Source: Nitratireductor sp. ZSWI3 (GTDB lineage: Bacteria; Pseudomonadota; Alphaproteobacteria; Rhizobiales; Rhizobiaceae). From it: a DNA stretch of 36,761 bases. The stretch spans positions 1 to 36,761 of the forward strand of contig NZ_JANKOF010000043.1 of the NCBI RefSeq assembly GCF_024655565.1, given 5' to 3'. This document shows, in pieces, positions 15,466 to 23,170 of this stretch. Below the pieces are notes generated by a model, which was given only the letters and a program-made list of their open reading frames with translations, did not search any database and had not been told where the DNA came from. The position numbers and the translations under genes were made by a program. The number at the start of each line of letters is the position of its first letter. Position 1 is the first letter of the stretch.

Positions 15466-15486
15466 GTCCGCGTCAAGGAGGCTTAC

Positions 15487-15744
15487 ATGACCGAGCACGA
15501 ACGCAAGATCGAGATCACCCAGCAGCAGCTCGCCCACATCGGCGAAGGTGCCGTTGCCTATATGCGTGAAATGACCGCAGAGGACTTGCAGGGCAAGTTC
15601 CCGGGCATGCCCGATCTGACGCCGGGCACGCGCTTGTGGGCGCTCTTCGCCGCCAACGGACAGCCCATTCTGCTGGCCGACGCGCGCGACGCGGCCCTTG
15701 CGGGTGCTTTCCAGAACGACCTGCAGACCGTCAGCCTGCACTGA
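15487..15744 (+). CDS. DUF1150 family protein
   Basis: This 85-residue soluble protein has the DUF1150 pattern: QQLAHIGEGAVAYMREMTAEDL, then PGTRLWALFAANGQPILLADARDAA. DUF1150 genes commonly follow small heat-shock genes in rhizobia, which suggests a role linked to heat shock, but no function is established. The start is fixed by a strong AAGGAGG 7 bases before the ATG at 15487; an open frame begins earlier at 15388. Cotranscription with ibpA across the 104-base gap is likely. Confidence 0.88.
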   Translation: MTEHERKIEITQQQLAHIGEGAVAYMREMTAEDLQGKFPGMPDLTPGTRLWALFAANGQPILLADARDAALAGAFQNDLQTVSLH

Positions 15745-15811
15745 CATACCAGGCCCCAGGCTCCCGCCCAAGGAGGCGGGCGCTTGGCTGCTCATGCCCG
15801 GTTGTTCGCGG

Positions 15812-15890
15812 CTAGAGCGGGATGAGGAAAAGTGTGAAGCGGTTTTCCGCCCGCATCCCGCTCCAACTTTTTGAAATCATCGCGATCTAG
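15812..15890. repeat. Palindromic repeat with CTAG ends (GAGCGGGATG family)
   Basis: CTAG occurs at both ends (15812-15815 and 15887-15890). The outer stem pairs GAGCGGGATG (15815-15824) with CATCCCGCTC (15854-15863), and the inner stem pairs GGAAAA with TTTTCC. A tail containing CTTTTTGAAATCATCGCGAT follows. I recognise this as a widespread intergenic repeat type of rhizobial genomes. It lies between the convergent DUF1150 and ptsN genes. Confidence 0.8.
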
Positions 15891-15907
15891 CCGGAGCGCG
15901 GCGAACG

Positions 15908-16372
15908 TTACGCCGCGTTCGACGCCGGCGTTTCTGCGAGAAAGCTGTGGATCGCCGCGGCATCCTTCGTGCCGCGGATCTTGGCGACCGTGTCGGCATC
16001 GCGCAGCACCCGGGCGATGCGCGACAGCGCCTTCAGATGGTCCGCCCCGGCGCCTTCCGGCGCCAGCAGCAGGAACACGAGATCGACCGGCTGGTCGTCG
16101 ATCGCCTCGAAATCCACGGGCGTATCGAGCCGGGCGAAGACGCCGGTGATGCGCTGGATGCCGGGCAGCTTGCCGTGGGGAATGGCGATTCCGTTTCCGA
16201 CACCGGTCGAGCCCAGGCGCTCGCGCTGGAGGATGGTGTCGAAGATCTCCCGCTCCGGGAGGCCGGTGGCGGCGGCGGCTTTTTCGGCGAGAAGCTGCAG
16301 GAGCTGCTTCTTGGAATTCGCCTTCAAAGCCGGAACAACCGCTTTCGGCTCGATCAGATCGCTAAGATCCAT
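15908..16372 (-). CDS. ptsN: PtsN, nitrogen-regulatory PTS enzyme IIA
   Basis: This 154-residue EIIA-Ntr protein is the terminal phosphoacceptor of the regulatory PTS (EI-Ntr, NPr), linking nitrogen, carbon and potassium control. The active histidine is H66 in the motif GNGIAIPHGKLPG; the surrounding ERLGSTGVG and VDLVFLLLAPEGAGADHLKALSRIARVLRD segments are typical. AGAGGA lies about 10 bases before the ATG. It is the last gene of the lptC-lptA-lptB-rpoN-hpf-ptsN cluster and sits 66 bases after hpf. Confidence 0.97.
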   Translation of the reverse strand: MDLSDLIEPKAVVPALKANSKKQLLQLLAEKAAAATGLPEREIFDTILQRERLGSTGVGNGIAIPHGKLPGIQRITGVFARLDTPVDFEAIDDQPVDLVFLLLAPEGAGADHLKALSRIARVLRDADTVAKIRGTKDAAAIHSFLAETPASNAA

Positions 16373-16438
16373 GTCAATGCATCCTCTGCTTTTGTCTGGC
16401 CGCCGGCTTCCAGGCCAGCGCTGACTCGGGCACGGAAC

Positions 16439-17014
16439 TTATGCGTGCGCGACTGCCGACGGGTCGATCCAGCCGATATTGCCGTCGGCGCGCCGATAGA
16501 CGATGTTGACCTCGTTGCTGGCGGCGTTGAGGAACACGAAGACCGGGTTGTCCTTGGTGTCGAGCTCGATCACCGCGGAGGCGACCGACATGGTCTGCAA
16601 CGGCAGCTTCGATTCGGCGACCACCGTCGGTGCGTAATCCTCCGGCACCTCGTCGTCCTCGTCGGCGACCGGCGCCATCACGCGATAGGCGATATCCGTC
16701 GCATCGGCGCCTTGCGCAGGGCTGTGCGATTTGAGCCGCCGCTTGTAGCGGCGCAGGCGCTTCTCGATCCGGTCGGCTGCGGCCTCGAAGGCGATCTGCG
16801 GGTCCTGCGCCTGGCCGGTGCCCTGAAGCACCATGCCCGTGTCCAGATGGACCATGCAGTCGGCAGAGAAACGCGAGCCCGACTTCTCGACCGTCACACG
16901 ACCGCCAAATCCGCCATCGAAATACTTGTCGACAGCTTCGCCGATCCGCTCCTCGATGCGTGAGCGGAATGCGTCGCCGATGTCCATGTGCTTCCCAGAA
17001 ATACGTAAGCTCAT
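16439..17014 (-). CDS. hpf: Long-form ribosome hibernation promoting factor
   Basis: This 191-residue protein dimerises 70S ribosomes into inactive 100S particles. The N-terminal RaiA-type domain (about residues 1-100) begins MSLRISGKHMDIGDAFRSRI and contains the basic helix AADRIEKRLRRYKRRLKSH. A linker leads to the C-terminal dimerisation domain (about 133-191) with KLPLQTMSVASAVIELD, NPVFVFLNAASNEVNIVYRR and DGNIGWIDP. The two-domain build identifies the long form. It lies downstream of rpoN, separated by 259 bases that include a degenerate repeat. Confidence 0.95.
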   Translation of the reverse strand: MSLRISGKHMDIGDAFRSRIEERIGEAVDKYFDGGFGGRVTVEKSGSRFSADCMVHLDTGMVLQGTGQAQDPQIAFEAAADRIEKRLRRYKRRLKSHSPAQGADATDIAYRVMAPVADEDDEVPEDYAPTVVAESKLPLQTMSVASAVIELDTKDNPVFVFLNAASNEVNIVYRRADGNIGWIDPSAVAHA

Positions 17015-17173
17015 CTGAAGACAGACCTTTCCTGATCAGACATCGAACGGTGGGAGTTTATACGTGTGGCTTGCATGTACAAGGTGGCGCGGCGGATTGT
17101 GAATTCGGTTTCGGCCGCGATTTCCCTTTTCAGATTGACGCGTATCGGACAAAAGTCAAAGCCGTTGCGGGGT

Positions 17174-17244
17174 CTGGAGCGCCGTGCGTTCTCTCGGACG
17201 CTCCATCATTTTGCTTTTCCGCATTCATGCGGGCGGGCTTCTAG
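17174..17244. repeat. Degenerate family-B repeat, reverse orientation
   Basis: GAGCGCCGTGCGT, TCGGACGC and a TTCCGCATTCATGCGG hairpin occur in the same order as in the reverse complement of the 24142-24244 copy, ending in CTAG at 17241-17244. The TCAGGTG hairpin is missing and the central part is eroded. It lies between hpf and rpoN. Confidence 0.55.
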
Positions 17245-17273
17245 TGGCTTCCCCGGTGCTTGTCAATCGAAGG

Positions 17274-18785
17274 TCACGCGGAGCGGGAGACCGCATTTGC
17301 GCCATGCGCGGCGGCGGCGAGCATCCTTTTCTCGCGCCGGCGCTGCACGGACGAGGGAATGTTGAGGGCTTCCCGGTATTTGGCGACCGTGCGGCGGGCG
17401 ATGTCGATGCCTTCCCGGTGCAGGATATCCACAAGTGCGTCGTCCGACAGGACCGCATCCGCCGCCTCCTCGTCGATCAGGCGGCGGATGCGCTCGCGCA
17501 CGGCTTCGGACGAGTGGGAGTCGCCTCCATCGGCTGAGGCGAGGGCGGAAGAGAAGAAATACCGCAGCTCGAAGGTGCCGCGCGGCGTCATCATGTATTT
17601 GTTGACGGTGACGCGGCTGACGGTCGATTCGTGCATGCCGATCGCCTCGGCCACGGTGCGCAGATTGAGCGGCCGCAGATGGCTGACGCCGCTGACCAGG
17701 AACCTGTCCTGCTGGCGGACGATTTCCGAGGCGACCTTCAAGATTGTTTTGGCCCGCTGGTCCAGGCTGCGCGACAGCCAGTTGGCGCTTTGCAGGCATT
17801 CGGACAGGAACTGCCGATCCTCCTCGCGGGCTCGCGATGAGACTTCGGCATAATAGGGCTCGTTGACCAGCACGCGCGGCAGGGTCTCCGGATTGAGCTC
17901 GACGGCCCAGCCGCCATCTCCCGCCGCCTTGACGACGACATCCGGCACCACCGGATCGGCAGCGCCGGAAGAGAATGCCATGCCGGGCTTGGGATCGAGC
18001 GTGCGGATCTCGGCCAGCATGTCGGCCAGATCCTCCGAATCGACGCCGCACAGCCTGCCGAGCGTGTGGAAGTCGCGCTTGGCGAGGAGGTCGAGATTGT
18101 CGACCATCGCCCGCATCGCCGGATCGTAGCGGTCGCGCGCGATCAACTGCAGGGCGAGGCATTCGGACAGGCTGCGCGCGAACAGGCCGGGCGGATCGAA
18201 TGTCTGGCAGACGGCGAGCGCCTGGGCGAGCGCCTCCGGCCCGGCGCCGATGCGTTCGGCGATCTCCGCCATGTCGGCCAGCATGTAGCCGGCCTCGTCG
18301 AGCCCCTCGGCCAGCTCATGGGCGATCAGCCGCTGCTGCGGGTCGGTGAAGGCGAGGGCGATCTGCTCGTTGACGTGGTCGCGCAGGGTCACGGCGGCGG
18401 CGGTCGTGCCTTCCAGATCGTAGGAGCCGCTGCCGGCGGTCTGCAGACCGTTGCCGCCGGCCGATTTCCATTGCGCGGAAAGGTCCGGGCCGATGCGGTC
18501 ATGGGTGCCGGGATCGTCGGGAAAGAGATTTTCCAGGGAGGAATCGAGCTTGTCGGAAATGGCTTCGGCGGTGTTCGCCGCCGCAGCGCCTGCCTCGCCG
18601 CGCCATTCGCCCTCGCCCTCGCCGCTGTCGCGTCGCTCCAGCAGCGGATTGCGCTCGATCTCCGCATCCAGGAAATGCTCGAGCTCCAGATGCGTCATCT
18701 GCAGCAGCTTGATCGACTGCAGAAGCTGCGGCGTCATGACGAGCGACTGCGTCTGGCGCAGGTGAAGTTTTGGTGCAAGCACCAT
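17274..18785 (-). CDS. rpoN: RNA polymerase sigma-54 factor
   Basis: The 503-residue sigma-54 recognises -24/-12 promoters and needs enhancer-binding ATPases. Region I is glutamine- and leucine-rich (LRQTQSLVMTPQLLQSIKLL, about residues 9-28), region II is acidic and variable (about 50-130), and the core-binding domain contains FDPPGLFARSLSECLALQL. The DNA-binding region has the HESTVSRVTVNKYM helix-turn-helix (about 405-420) and the RpoN box ARRTVAKYRE near residue 470. It lies in the classic lptB-rpoN-hpf-ptsN order, but 234 bases and a palindromic repeat separate it from lptB, so it may have its own promoter. Confidence 0.97.
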   Translation of the reverse strand: MVLAPKLHLRQTQSLVMTPQLLQSIKLLQMTHLELEHFLDAEIERNPLLERRDSGEGEGEWRGEAGAAAANTAEAISDKLDSSLENLFPDDPGTHDRIGPDLSAQWKSAGGNGLQTAGSGSYDLEGTTAAAVTLRDHVNEQIALAFTDPQQRLIAHELAEGLDEAGYMLADMAEIAERIGAGPEALAQALAVCQTFDPPGLFARSLSECLALQLIARDRYDPAMRAMVDNLDLLAKRDFHTLGRLCGVDSEDLADMLAEIRTLDPKPGMAFSSGAADPVVPDVVVKAAGDGGWAVELNPETLPRVLVNEPYYAEVSSRAREEDRQFLSECLQSANWLSRSLDQRAKTILKVASEIVRQQDRFLVSGVSHLRPLNLRTVAEAIGMHESTVSRVTVNKYMMTPRGTFELRYFFSSALASADGGDSHSSEAVRERIRRLIDEEAADAVLSDDALVDILHREGIDIARRTVAKYREALNIPSSVQRRREKRMLAAAAHGANAVSRSA

Positions 18786-18887
18786 CGAAGAATGCCCCTG
18801 TATCCGCCCGGCGAGCGAGCCGGAATGGGGGCGGATTCAATTGGCCCGACTTTTGCTTGTCAAGCGAAATGACCGGATGAGGCGGCG

Positions 18888-18992
18888 CTATAGCGTTTTG
18901 CAGTCAGGTGGAATCACCTGACGTCCGCATAAATACAGAAAATAAAGAGATAGAGCGTCCTTTGTGCGTCCAAAAGGACGCACGGCGCTCTA
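18888..18992. repeat. Palindromic repeat family B, copy 2 (full length)
   Basis: This full copy of about 105 bases runs from CTATAGCG to GGCGCTCTAG. The left half has the TCAGGTG/CACCTGA hairpin and a decayed TCCGCAT hairpin (second arm changed to ATACAGA). The right half holds a GTGCGTCC/GGACGCAC hairpin (about 18964-18982) flanked by GAGCGTCC and GGCGCTC. It is embedded between lptB and rpoN on their common transcript direction. Confidence 0.9.
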
Positions 18993-19019
18993 GCGGCCGA
19001 TCGCGGCCCGTTTCCGGGT

Positions 19020-19820
19020 CTACAGGGTGAAACCTTCGCCGAGATAGAGACGGCGCACGTCGGCATTGCCGACGATGTCGTCGGGGCGGCCATGCGTCAG
19101 CACCTGGCCGGCGTGGATGATGTAGGCGCGGTCGATCAGGCCGAGCGTCTCGCGCACATTGTGGTCGGTGATCAGCACGCCGATGCCGCGCGCGGTGAGA
19201 TGGCGCACCAGTTGCTGGATGTCGGTGACGGCGATGGGGTCGATGCCGGCGAAGGGCTCGTCCAGCAGCATGAAGTTGGGCCGGCTGGCAAGCGCGCGGG
19301 CGATCTCGAGCCGCCGCCGCTCGCCGCCCGAAAGGGCGACGGAAGGCGATTTGCGCAGATGGCCGATGTTGAACTCCTCCAGGAGCGCGTCCAGGTTCCT
19401 GTCGCGTTCCTTGCGGCTCGGCTCCACCACCTCGAGGATGGCGCGGATGTTCTGCTCCACCGTCAGGCCGCGGAAGATCGACGCCTCCTGCGGCAGATAG
19501 CCGATGCCGAGCCGCGCGCGCCGGTACATCGGCATCGAGGTCACGTCGTGGCCGTCGATGTGGATCGTGCCGTGGTCGACGGGCACGAGACCGGTGACCA
19601 TGTAGAAGCACGTGGTCTTGCCGGCGCCGTTCGGGCCGAGCAGGCCGACCGCTTCACCGGCGCGCACGCCGATGGAGACGCCGCTGACCACCTGACGGCC
19701 CTTGTAGGCCTTGGTCAGACCACGCGCGATGAGGGTGCCCTTGTAGTCGCGGATCTTGCCGCTGACGGGATTCTCGGCTGCCGGCCTGGCCGCCTGGGGC
19801 TTGCGCTTGCTGGAAATCAA
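19020..19820 (-). CDS. lptB: LptB, LPS export ABC transporter ATP-binding protein
   Basis: This 266-residue ATPase drives LPS extraction by LptFG. Walker A is GPNGAGKTT (about residues 59-67), the Q-loop lies in [12 protein letters not shown], the signature motif is [15 protein letters not shown] and Walker B is [14 protein letters not shown] positively charged N-terminal extension of ~25 residues precedes the ABC domain, as in other rhizobial LptB proteins. It starts 6 bases after lptA and forms a tight lptC-lptA-lptB operon. Confidence 0.97.
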   Translation of the reverse strand: MISSKRKPQAARPAAENPVSGKIRDYKGTLIARGLTKAYKGRQVVSGVSIGVRAGEAVGLLGPNGAGKTTCFYMVTGLVPVDHGTIHIDGHDVTSMPMYRRARLGIGYLPQEASIFRGLTVEQNIRAILEVVEPSRKERDRNLDALLEEFNIGHLRKSPSVALSGGERRRLEIARALASRPNFMLLDEPFAGIDPIAVTDIQQLVRHLTARGIGVLITDHNVRETLGLIDRAYIIHAGQVLTHGRPDDIVGNADVRRLYLGEGFTL

Positions 19821-19826
19821 GACTGG

Positions 19827-20384
19827 TTATCGCCTGTTCTGGGAGCCGGGGGTCAGGAGCATCTTCACACGGCCGTCCGAATTGCCGCCCTTGCAGCCGT
19901 CGAGCTTTGCCTGGCCGTTCTTCATCTGCACCGTGAGCTTGCAGCCGACGATGACGTTCTCCCCCTCGGAAAGGACGACCTCCTTGCCCGACAGGACCAG
20001 GACCTCGCTCTTCATGTCGAATGTGCCGCGATCGCCGGTCGCCACCTGGTTTTCCGACTTCAGATAGACGTTGCCGTCCACCTCCAGCCGGTCGATGTTG
20101 GCGCTGCCGGTGGCGGCCGACCCTCCGTCCTTGAGGTAATAGACGGTCATCCGGCCGGACTTGAGCAGCGTCTGGCCCTGTACCACGGAGACGTTGCCGG
20201 AAAAGACGGCGACATTCTCTCCCTCGCGCACTTCCAGCCGGTCGCTCTCGATCTGAATCGGCTTGTCGCCGGAAAGCTGCAGGCCGGTCAGGCGGCTCCT
20301 GGCGTCCTGTGCCATGGCGGTCGCCGGCAGGCTTGCGACCAGCAGCAGGCCGAGGAGAGAGTGGGAAAACCTGTCGAGCCTCAT
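19827..20384 (-). CDS. lptA: LptA, periplasmic LPS transport protein
   Basis: This 185-residue protein starts with a clear Sec signal peptide (residues 1-25, hydrophobic LLGLLLVASL and cleavage after AMA). The OstA/LptA beta-jellyroll follows, with the family segments PIQIESDRLEVREGENVAVFSGNV and YLKSENQVATGDRGTFD. It forms the periplasmic bridge that carries LPS from LptC to LptD. Start 20384 is supported by GAGGAG immediately upstream; the frame is open further upstream through the lptC end. Ten bases separate it from lptC. Confidence 0.95.
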   Translation of the reverse strand: MRLDRFSHSLLGLLLVASLPATAMAQDARSRLTGLQLSGDKPIQIESDRLEVREGENVAVFSGNVSVVQGQTLLKSGRMTVYYLKDGGSAATGSANIDRLEVDGNVYLKSENQVATGDRGTFDMKSEVLVLSGKEVVLSEGENVIVGCKLTVQMKNGQAKLDGCKGGNSDGRVKMLLTPGSQNRR

Positions 20385-20394
20385 GGCGCTCCTC

Positions 20395-21102
20395 TCAATT
20401 TCCTTTGTCCTGCGCGGCTTCGCGCAGCCGCGAGGGATCGATGGTGACGCGAACGCGCTTGTCGAAGACGAACACTTTTCCGCCGTCGCTCGCGGCGAAT
20501 GAATCGGCTGCAATGCGCGTGCCGTCAAGTTCGATCTCGATCGGCTTGGAGCTGGTCAGGCTGCTGGCCTCGATGTCGATATGCGCCGTATCCAGCGTCG
20601 CGACGACGCCGGACGTGGTCTTCAGCGAGATCTTGCTGTCGATGTCGAGCTTGTTTTCCTGGCGGTTGTAGACGCCGTCGGAGGCCTCGATGGTGGCGAA
20701 GTTCTCCGGATCGACCGGCACGCGGGCGCGGATGCCTTCGAGCTCGATCACGTCCTCGCCGCCGATCTTCTGGCGCGCGCGTTCGGCCGTCATCTTGTAG
20801 GGCAGATTCTCGTTGGTGAAACCGTTGAGCTCGGGGCTCGCCATCACCAGCGAGCCGCCCTCGATGGAGGCGGTGGCGAGGTCGATCGTTCCGCGCGTCG
20901 CCGAAGAGAGAAGCGAATAGCCGAGGAATCCGACCGAAACGACGATGGCGGCCACCGGCAGCAGGAATTTGAGCGTGCGCACCCGGCGTGAATGGCGGGA
21001 GGCGCGCGCAAAGGCTTCCTCGCCGCGCTCGCTGCTGCCGAGCAATTGCCCGCGGCCCTTGCCGCCGCTTGCCCTGGCCGCATCATTGATCCGATTGCTC
21101 AT
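20395..21102 (-). CDS. lptC: LptC, inner-membrane LPS transport component
   Basis: This 235-residue bitopic protein has a basic cytoplasmic N-terminus (about 1-45), one membrane helix FLLPVAAIVVSVGFLGYSLL (about 47-66) and a periplasmic LptC/OstA-like domain with LNGFTNENLPYKMTAERARQ and DGVYNRQENKLDIDSKISLKT-type strands. It receives LPS from LptBFG and passes it to LptA. The start at 21102 was chosen because MSNRINDAARA resembles the family start; only a weak CGGAAC site precedes it. It heads the minus-strand lpt cluster and is divergent from sppA. Confidence 0.93.
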   Translation of the reverse strand: MSNRINDAARASGGKGRGQLLGSSERGEEAFARASRHSRRVRTLKFLLPVAAIVVSVGFLGYSLLSSATRGTIDLATASIEGGSLVMASPELNGFTNENLPYKMTAERARQKIGGEDVIELEGIRARVPVDPENFATIEASDGVYNRQENKLDIDSKISLKTTSGVVATLDTAHIDIEASSLTSSKPIEIELDGTRIAADSFAASDGGKVFVFDKRVRVTIDPSRLREAAQDKGN

Positions 21103-21462
21103 GCTGCTGTTCCGCGTGGTCCGGAGCCAAATCCTGGTGGTCCGACAAATCAACTGACGGGCATGCCGGCATCGCCACCAGCCCTGAAAACCGAATTCGT
21201 GCCGATGGCATAACTGCCGCCAACAATAATCTGAAATGCACGGTCGGAGAAATCCCCGGCCCCTGACTCGCCGCTGCGAGCCAAGTCTCACCCCAATATG
21301 GCTATTTTTGGATTAACGACAACATCTTAGGCTCTTTTTCCTTGAAGCGGGTTCAGATTGGCGCCATGACCGGAAACTTGATGAAAGGCGGTAGCCCATC
21401 AGCATCCTTTGCACTAAAAGCGCTGGTTCATGGAGTTCACACCCGTTGCAAGCGAGGCGGAG
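21103..21462. other. Divergent lptC/sppA intergenic region (360 bases)
   Basis: No gene is visible in this stretch. It contains an AT-richer centre (about 21290-21345) where promoters for both directions would be expected, plus the candidate lptC promoter listed separately. The upstream continuation of the lptC frame shows no recognisable protein. Confidence 0.5.
21295..21322 (-). promoter_or_regulatory. Candidate promoter of the lptC-lptA-lptB operon
   Basis: Reading the minus strand, TTGTCG (21322-21317) and CATATT (21300-21295) are 16 bases apart. The match to sigma-70 is moderate and was judged by eye; it would leave a leader of about 185 bases before lptC. Confidence 0.3.
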
Positions 21463-22410
21463 ATGTCCATTCGAGCAGATGACCTGATCGACCGACGGCG
21501 CCTGAGGCGCAAGCTGACTTTCTGGCGCATCGTGGCCTTCGCCGTCGTCGTCCTGGCGATCGCCTTCGCCACGCGATGGCTTCTGGACGAAGCGGGCGTG
21601 GTGTCGTCCGAGCACATCGCGCAGGTCAAGATCACCGGAACGATCACCGAGGACGACGAGCTGATCGAGCGGCTCGACCGGATCCGCAAGGCATCCGCGG
21701 TGAAGGGGGTGATCGTGACGATCGATTCGCCCGGCGGCACCACCGTCGGCGGCGAGGCGATCTACGAGGCGGTCCGGCGGCTGGCGAGCGAGAAGCCCGT
21801 CGTCGCGCAGGTCGGGACGCTCGCGGCCTCCGCCGGCTACATGATCGCCAGCGCCACCGATCACATCATCGCCAGACAGTCCTCCATCGTCGGCTCGATC
21901 GGCGTCCTGTTCCAGTATCCCGACGTCAGCGGCCTGATGGAAAAGCTCGGCATCAAGCTCGAGGAGGTCAAGTCCTCGCCGCTGAAGGCCGAGCCGTCGC
22001 CCTTCAAGCCGACCAGCGAGGAGGCCCGGACGATGATCCGCTCGATGATCCTCGACAGCTATGCCTGGTTCGTCGATCTGGTGACCGAGCGGCGGCCGCT
22101 TTCGCGCGCGCAGGTGCTGAAGCTCGCCGACGGGTCCGTCTTCACCGGCCGCCAGGCCGCCGAGAACAAGCTCGTCGACGAACTCGGCGGGGAACTCGAG
22201 GCCAAGGCCTGGCTGGTGTCGAAAGGCGTCGCCGAGAACCTCGAAATCGTCGAATGGAAGAAGCGCGATTCGGGCGGGAGCCTTTTCCTGCCGGAGGTGG
22301 CTGCGCGGTTCCTCGGGGCGCCGTCCGGCAGTGCCGATATCTTGCGCGAGCTCGGCGCGGAACGCATCTTTCTTGACGGTCTGCTGTCCGTCTGGCAACC
22401 TGAAAAATGA
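21463..22410 (+). CDS. sppA: Signal peptide peptidase SppA
   Basis: This 315-residue membrane-anchored serine protease digests released signal peptides. One N-terminal membrane helix lies at residues ~22-38. The S49 peptidase core follows: VTIDSPGGTTVGGEAIYEAVRRL, then TLAASAGYMIAS with nucleophile S123, SIVGSIGV, and the general base K175 in SSPLKAEPSPF. This is the short, single-domain form. I prefer the start at 21463 because GAGGCGGAG directly precedes it; an in-frame ATG at 21430 adds 11 residues but has no ribosome-binding site. It leads a plus-strand run with ihfB and lapA, although ihfB may be transcribed separately. Confidence 0.93.
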   Translation: MSIRADDLIDRRRLRRKLTFWRIVAFAVVVLAIAFATRWLLDEAGVVSSEHIAQVKITGTITEDDELIERLDRIRKASAVKGVIVTIDSPGGTTVGGEAIYEAVRRLASEKPVVAQVGTLAASAGYMIASATDHIIARQSSIVGSIGVLFQYPDVSGLMEKLGIKLEEVKSSPLKAEPSPFKPTSEEARTMIRSMILDSYAWFVDLVTERRPLSRAQVLKLADGSVFTGRQAAENKLVDELGGELEAKAWLVSKGVAENLEIVEWKKRDSGGSLFLPEVAARFLGAPSGSADILRELGAERIFLDGLLSVWQPEK

Positions 22411-22502
22411 TCAGCGCCTGACCAAAAAACCAAGCAAAATCATTTGAATGCCAGGCATACAGGGCGACGGGAACAGACACATCCAGCGGCGGACAAAGAA
22501 TC

Positions 22503-22787
22503 ATGATCAAATCAGAGCTCGTGCAGACGATCGCCAATCGCAATCCTCATCTCTACCTGCGCGACGTCGAAAACATCGTGAATGCGATCTTCGAAGAGAT
22601 TTCCGACGCCTTAGCGGACGGAAACCGGGTCGAACTCAGGGGATTCGGTGCGTTCTCGGTGAAAAATCGTCCGGCGCGCATCGGTCGCAACCCGCGCACT
22701 GGCGAATCGGTCGAGGTCGAGGAAAAATGGGTGCCGTTCTTCAAGACCGGCAAGGAACTGCGTGAGCGGCTGAACGCCGAGAAATAG
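22503..22787 (+). CDS. ihfB: Integration host factor beta subunit
   Basis: This 94-residue nucleoid protein forms the IHF heterodimer with IhfA (elsewhere) and bends DNA sharply. The family pattern is complete: [18 protein letters not shown], the [12 protein letters not shown] helix, [26 protein letters not shown] with the DNA-inserting proline arm, and [18 protein letters not shown] commonly assists sigma-54 promoters, whose sigma factor gene is also in this window. The gap of 92 bases after sppA could hold its own promoter. Confidence 0.97.
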   Translation: MIKSELVQTIANRNPHLYLRDVENIVNAIFEEISDALADGNRVELRGFGAFSVKNRPARIGRNPRTGESVEVEEKWVPFFKTGKELRERLNAEK

Positions 22788-22825
22788 CGTCCGAACCGAA
22801 CCGTTTCGAGGCACCAGCACACTTC

Positions 22826-23146
22826 ATGGCCAATCGCATCCTTCTCATCGTCGTTCTTGTGCCGCTGGCCGTGATCATCATCGCGTTGGCCGTCGCCAAT
22901 CGCGGCGCTGTTCCCTTCACGCTCGACCCCTTCAATCCCGGCAATCCGGCCTTGACCGTCGAATGGCCGCTGTTCGTCTATCTCTTCGGTGTCCTGGCGC
23001 TCGGCATGCTCATCGGCAGCCTCGCCACCTGGCTGCGCCAGGGCCGCTATCGCCGCGACGCGCGCGAGCGCAAGAAGGAAGTCGACAAGCTGCGCGAGAC
23101 CGCGTCGCACGGCGGCAGCGCACCCCAGCTTCCGCACGCATCCTGA
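22826..23146 (+). CDS. LapA (DUF1049) family membrane protein
   Basis: This 106-residue protein has two membrane helices (about residues 4-24 and 48-69), the N-terminal VANRGAVPFTLDPF segment typical of LapA/DUF1049, and a basic coiled-coil-like tail (RQGRYRRDARERKKEVDKLRE). E. coli LapA acts with LapB in LPS assembly control; that role is not established in alphaproteobacteria. It starts 38 bases after ihfB, a conserved neighbourhood in rhizobia. Confidence 0.88.
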   Translation: MANRILLIVVLVPLAVIIIALAVANRGAVPFTLDPFNPGNPALTVEWPLFVYLFGVLALGMLIGSLATWLRQGRYRRDARERKKEVDKLRETASHGGSAPQLPHAS

Positions 23147-23170
23147 TCCCGCCTCAAGAACGGTTCTGCA

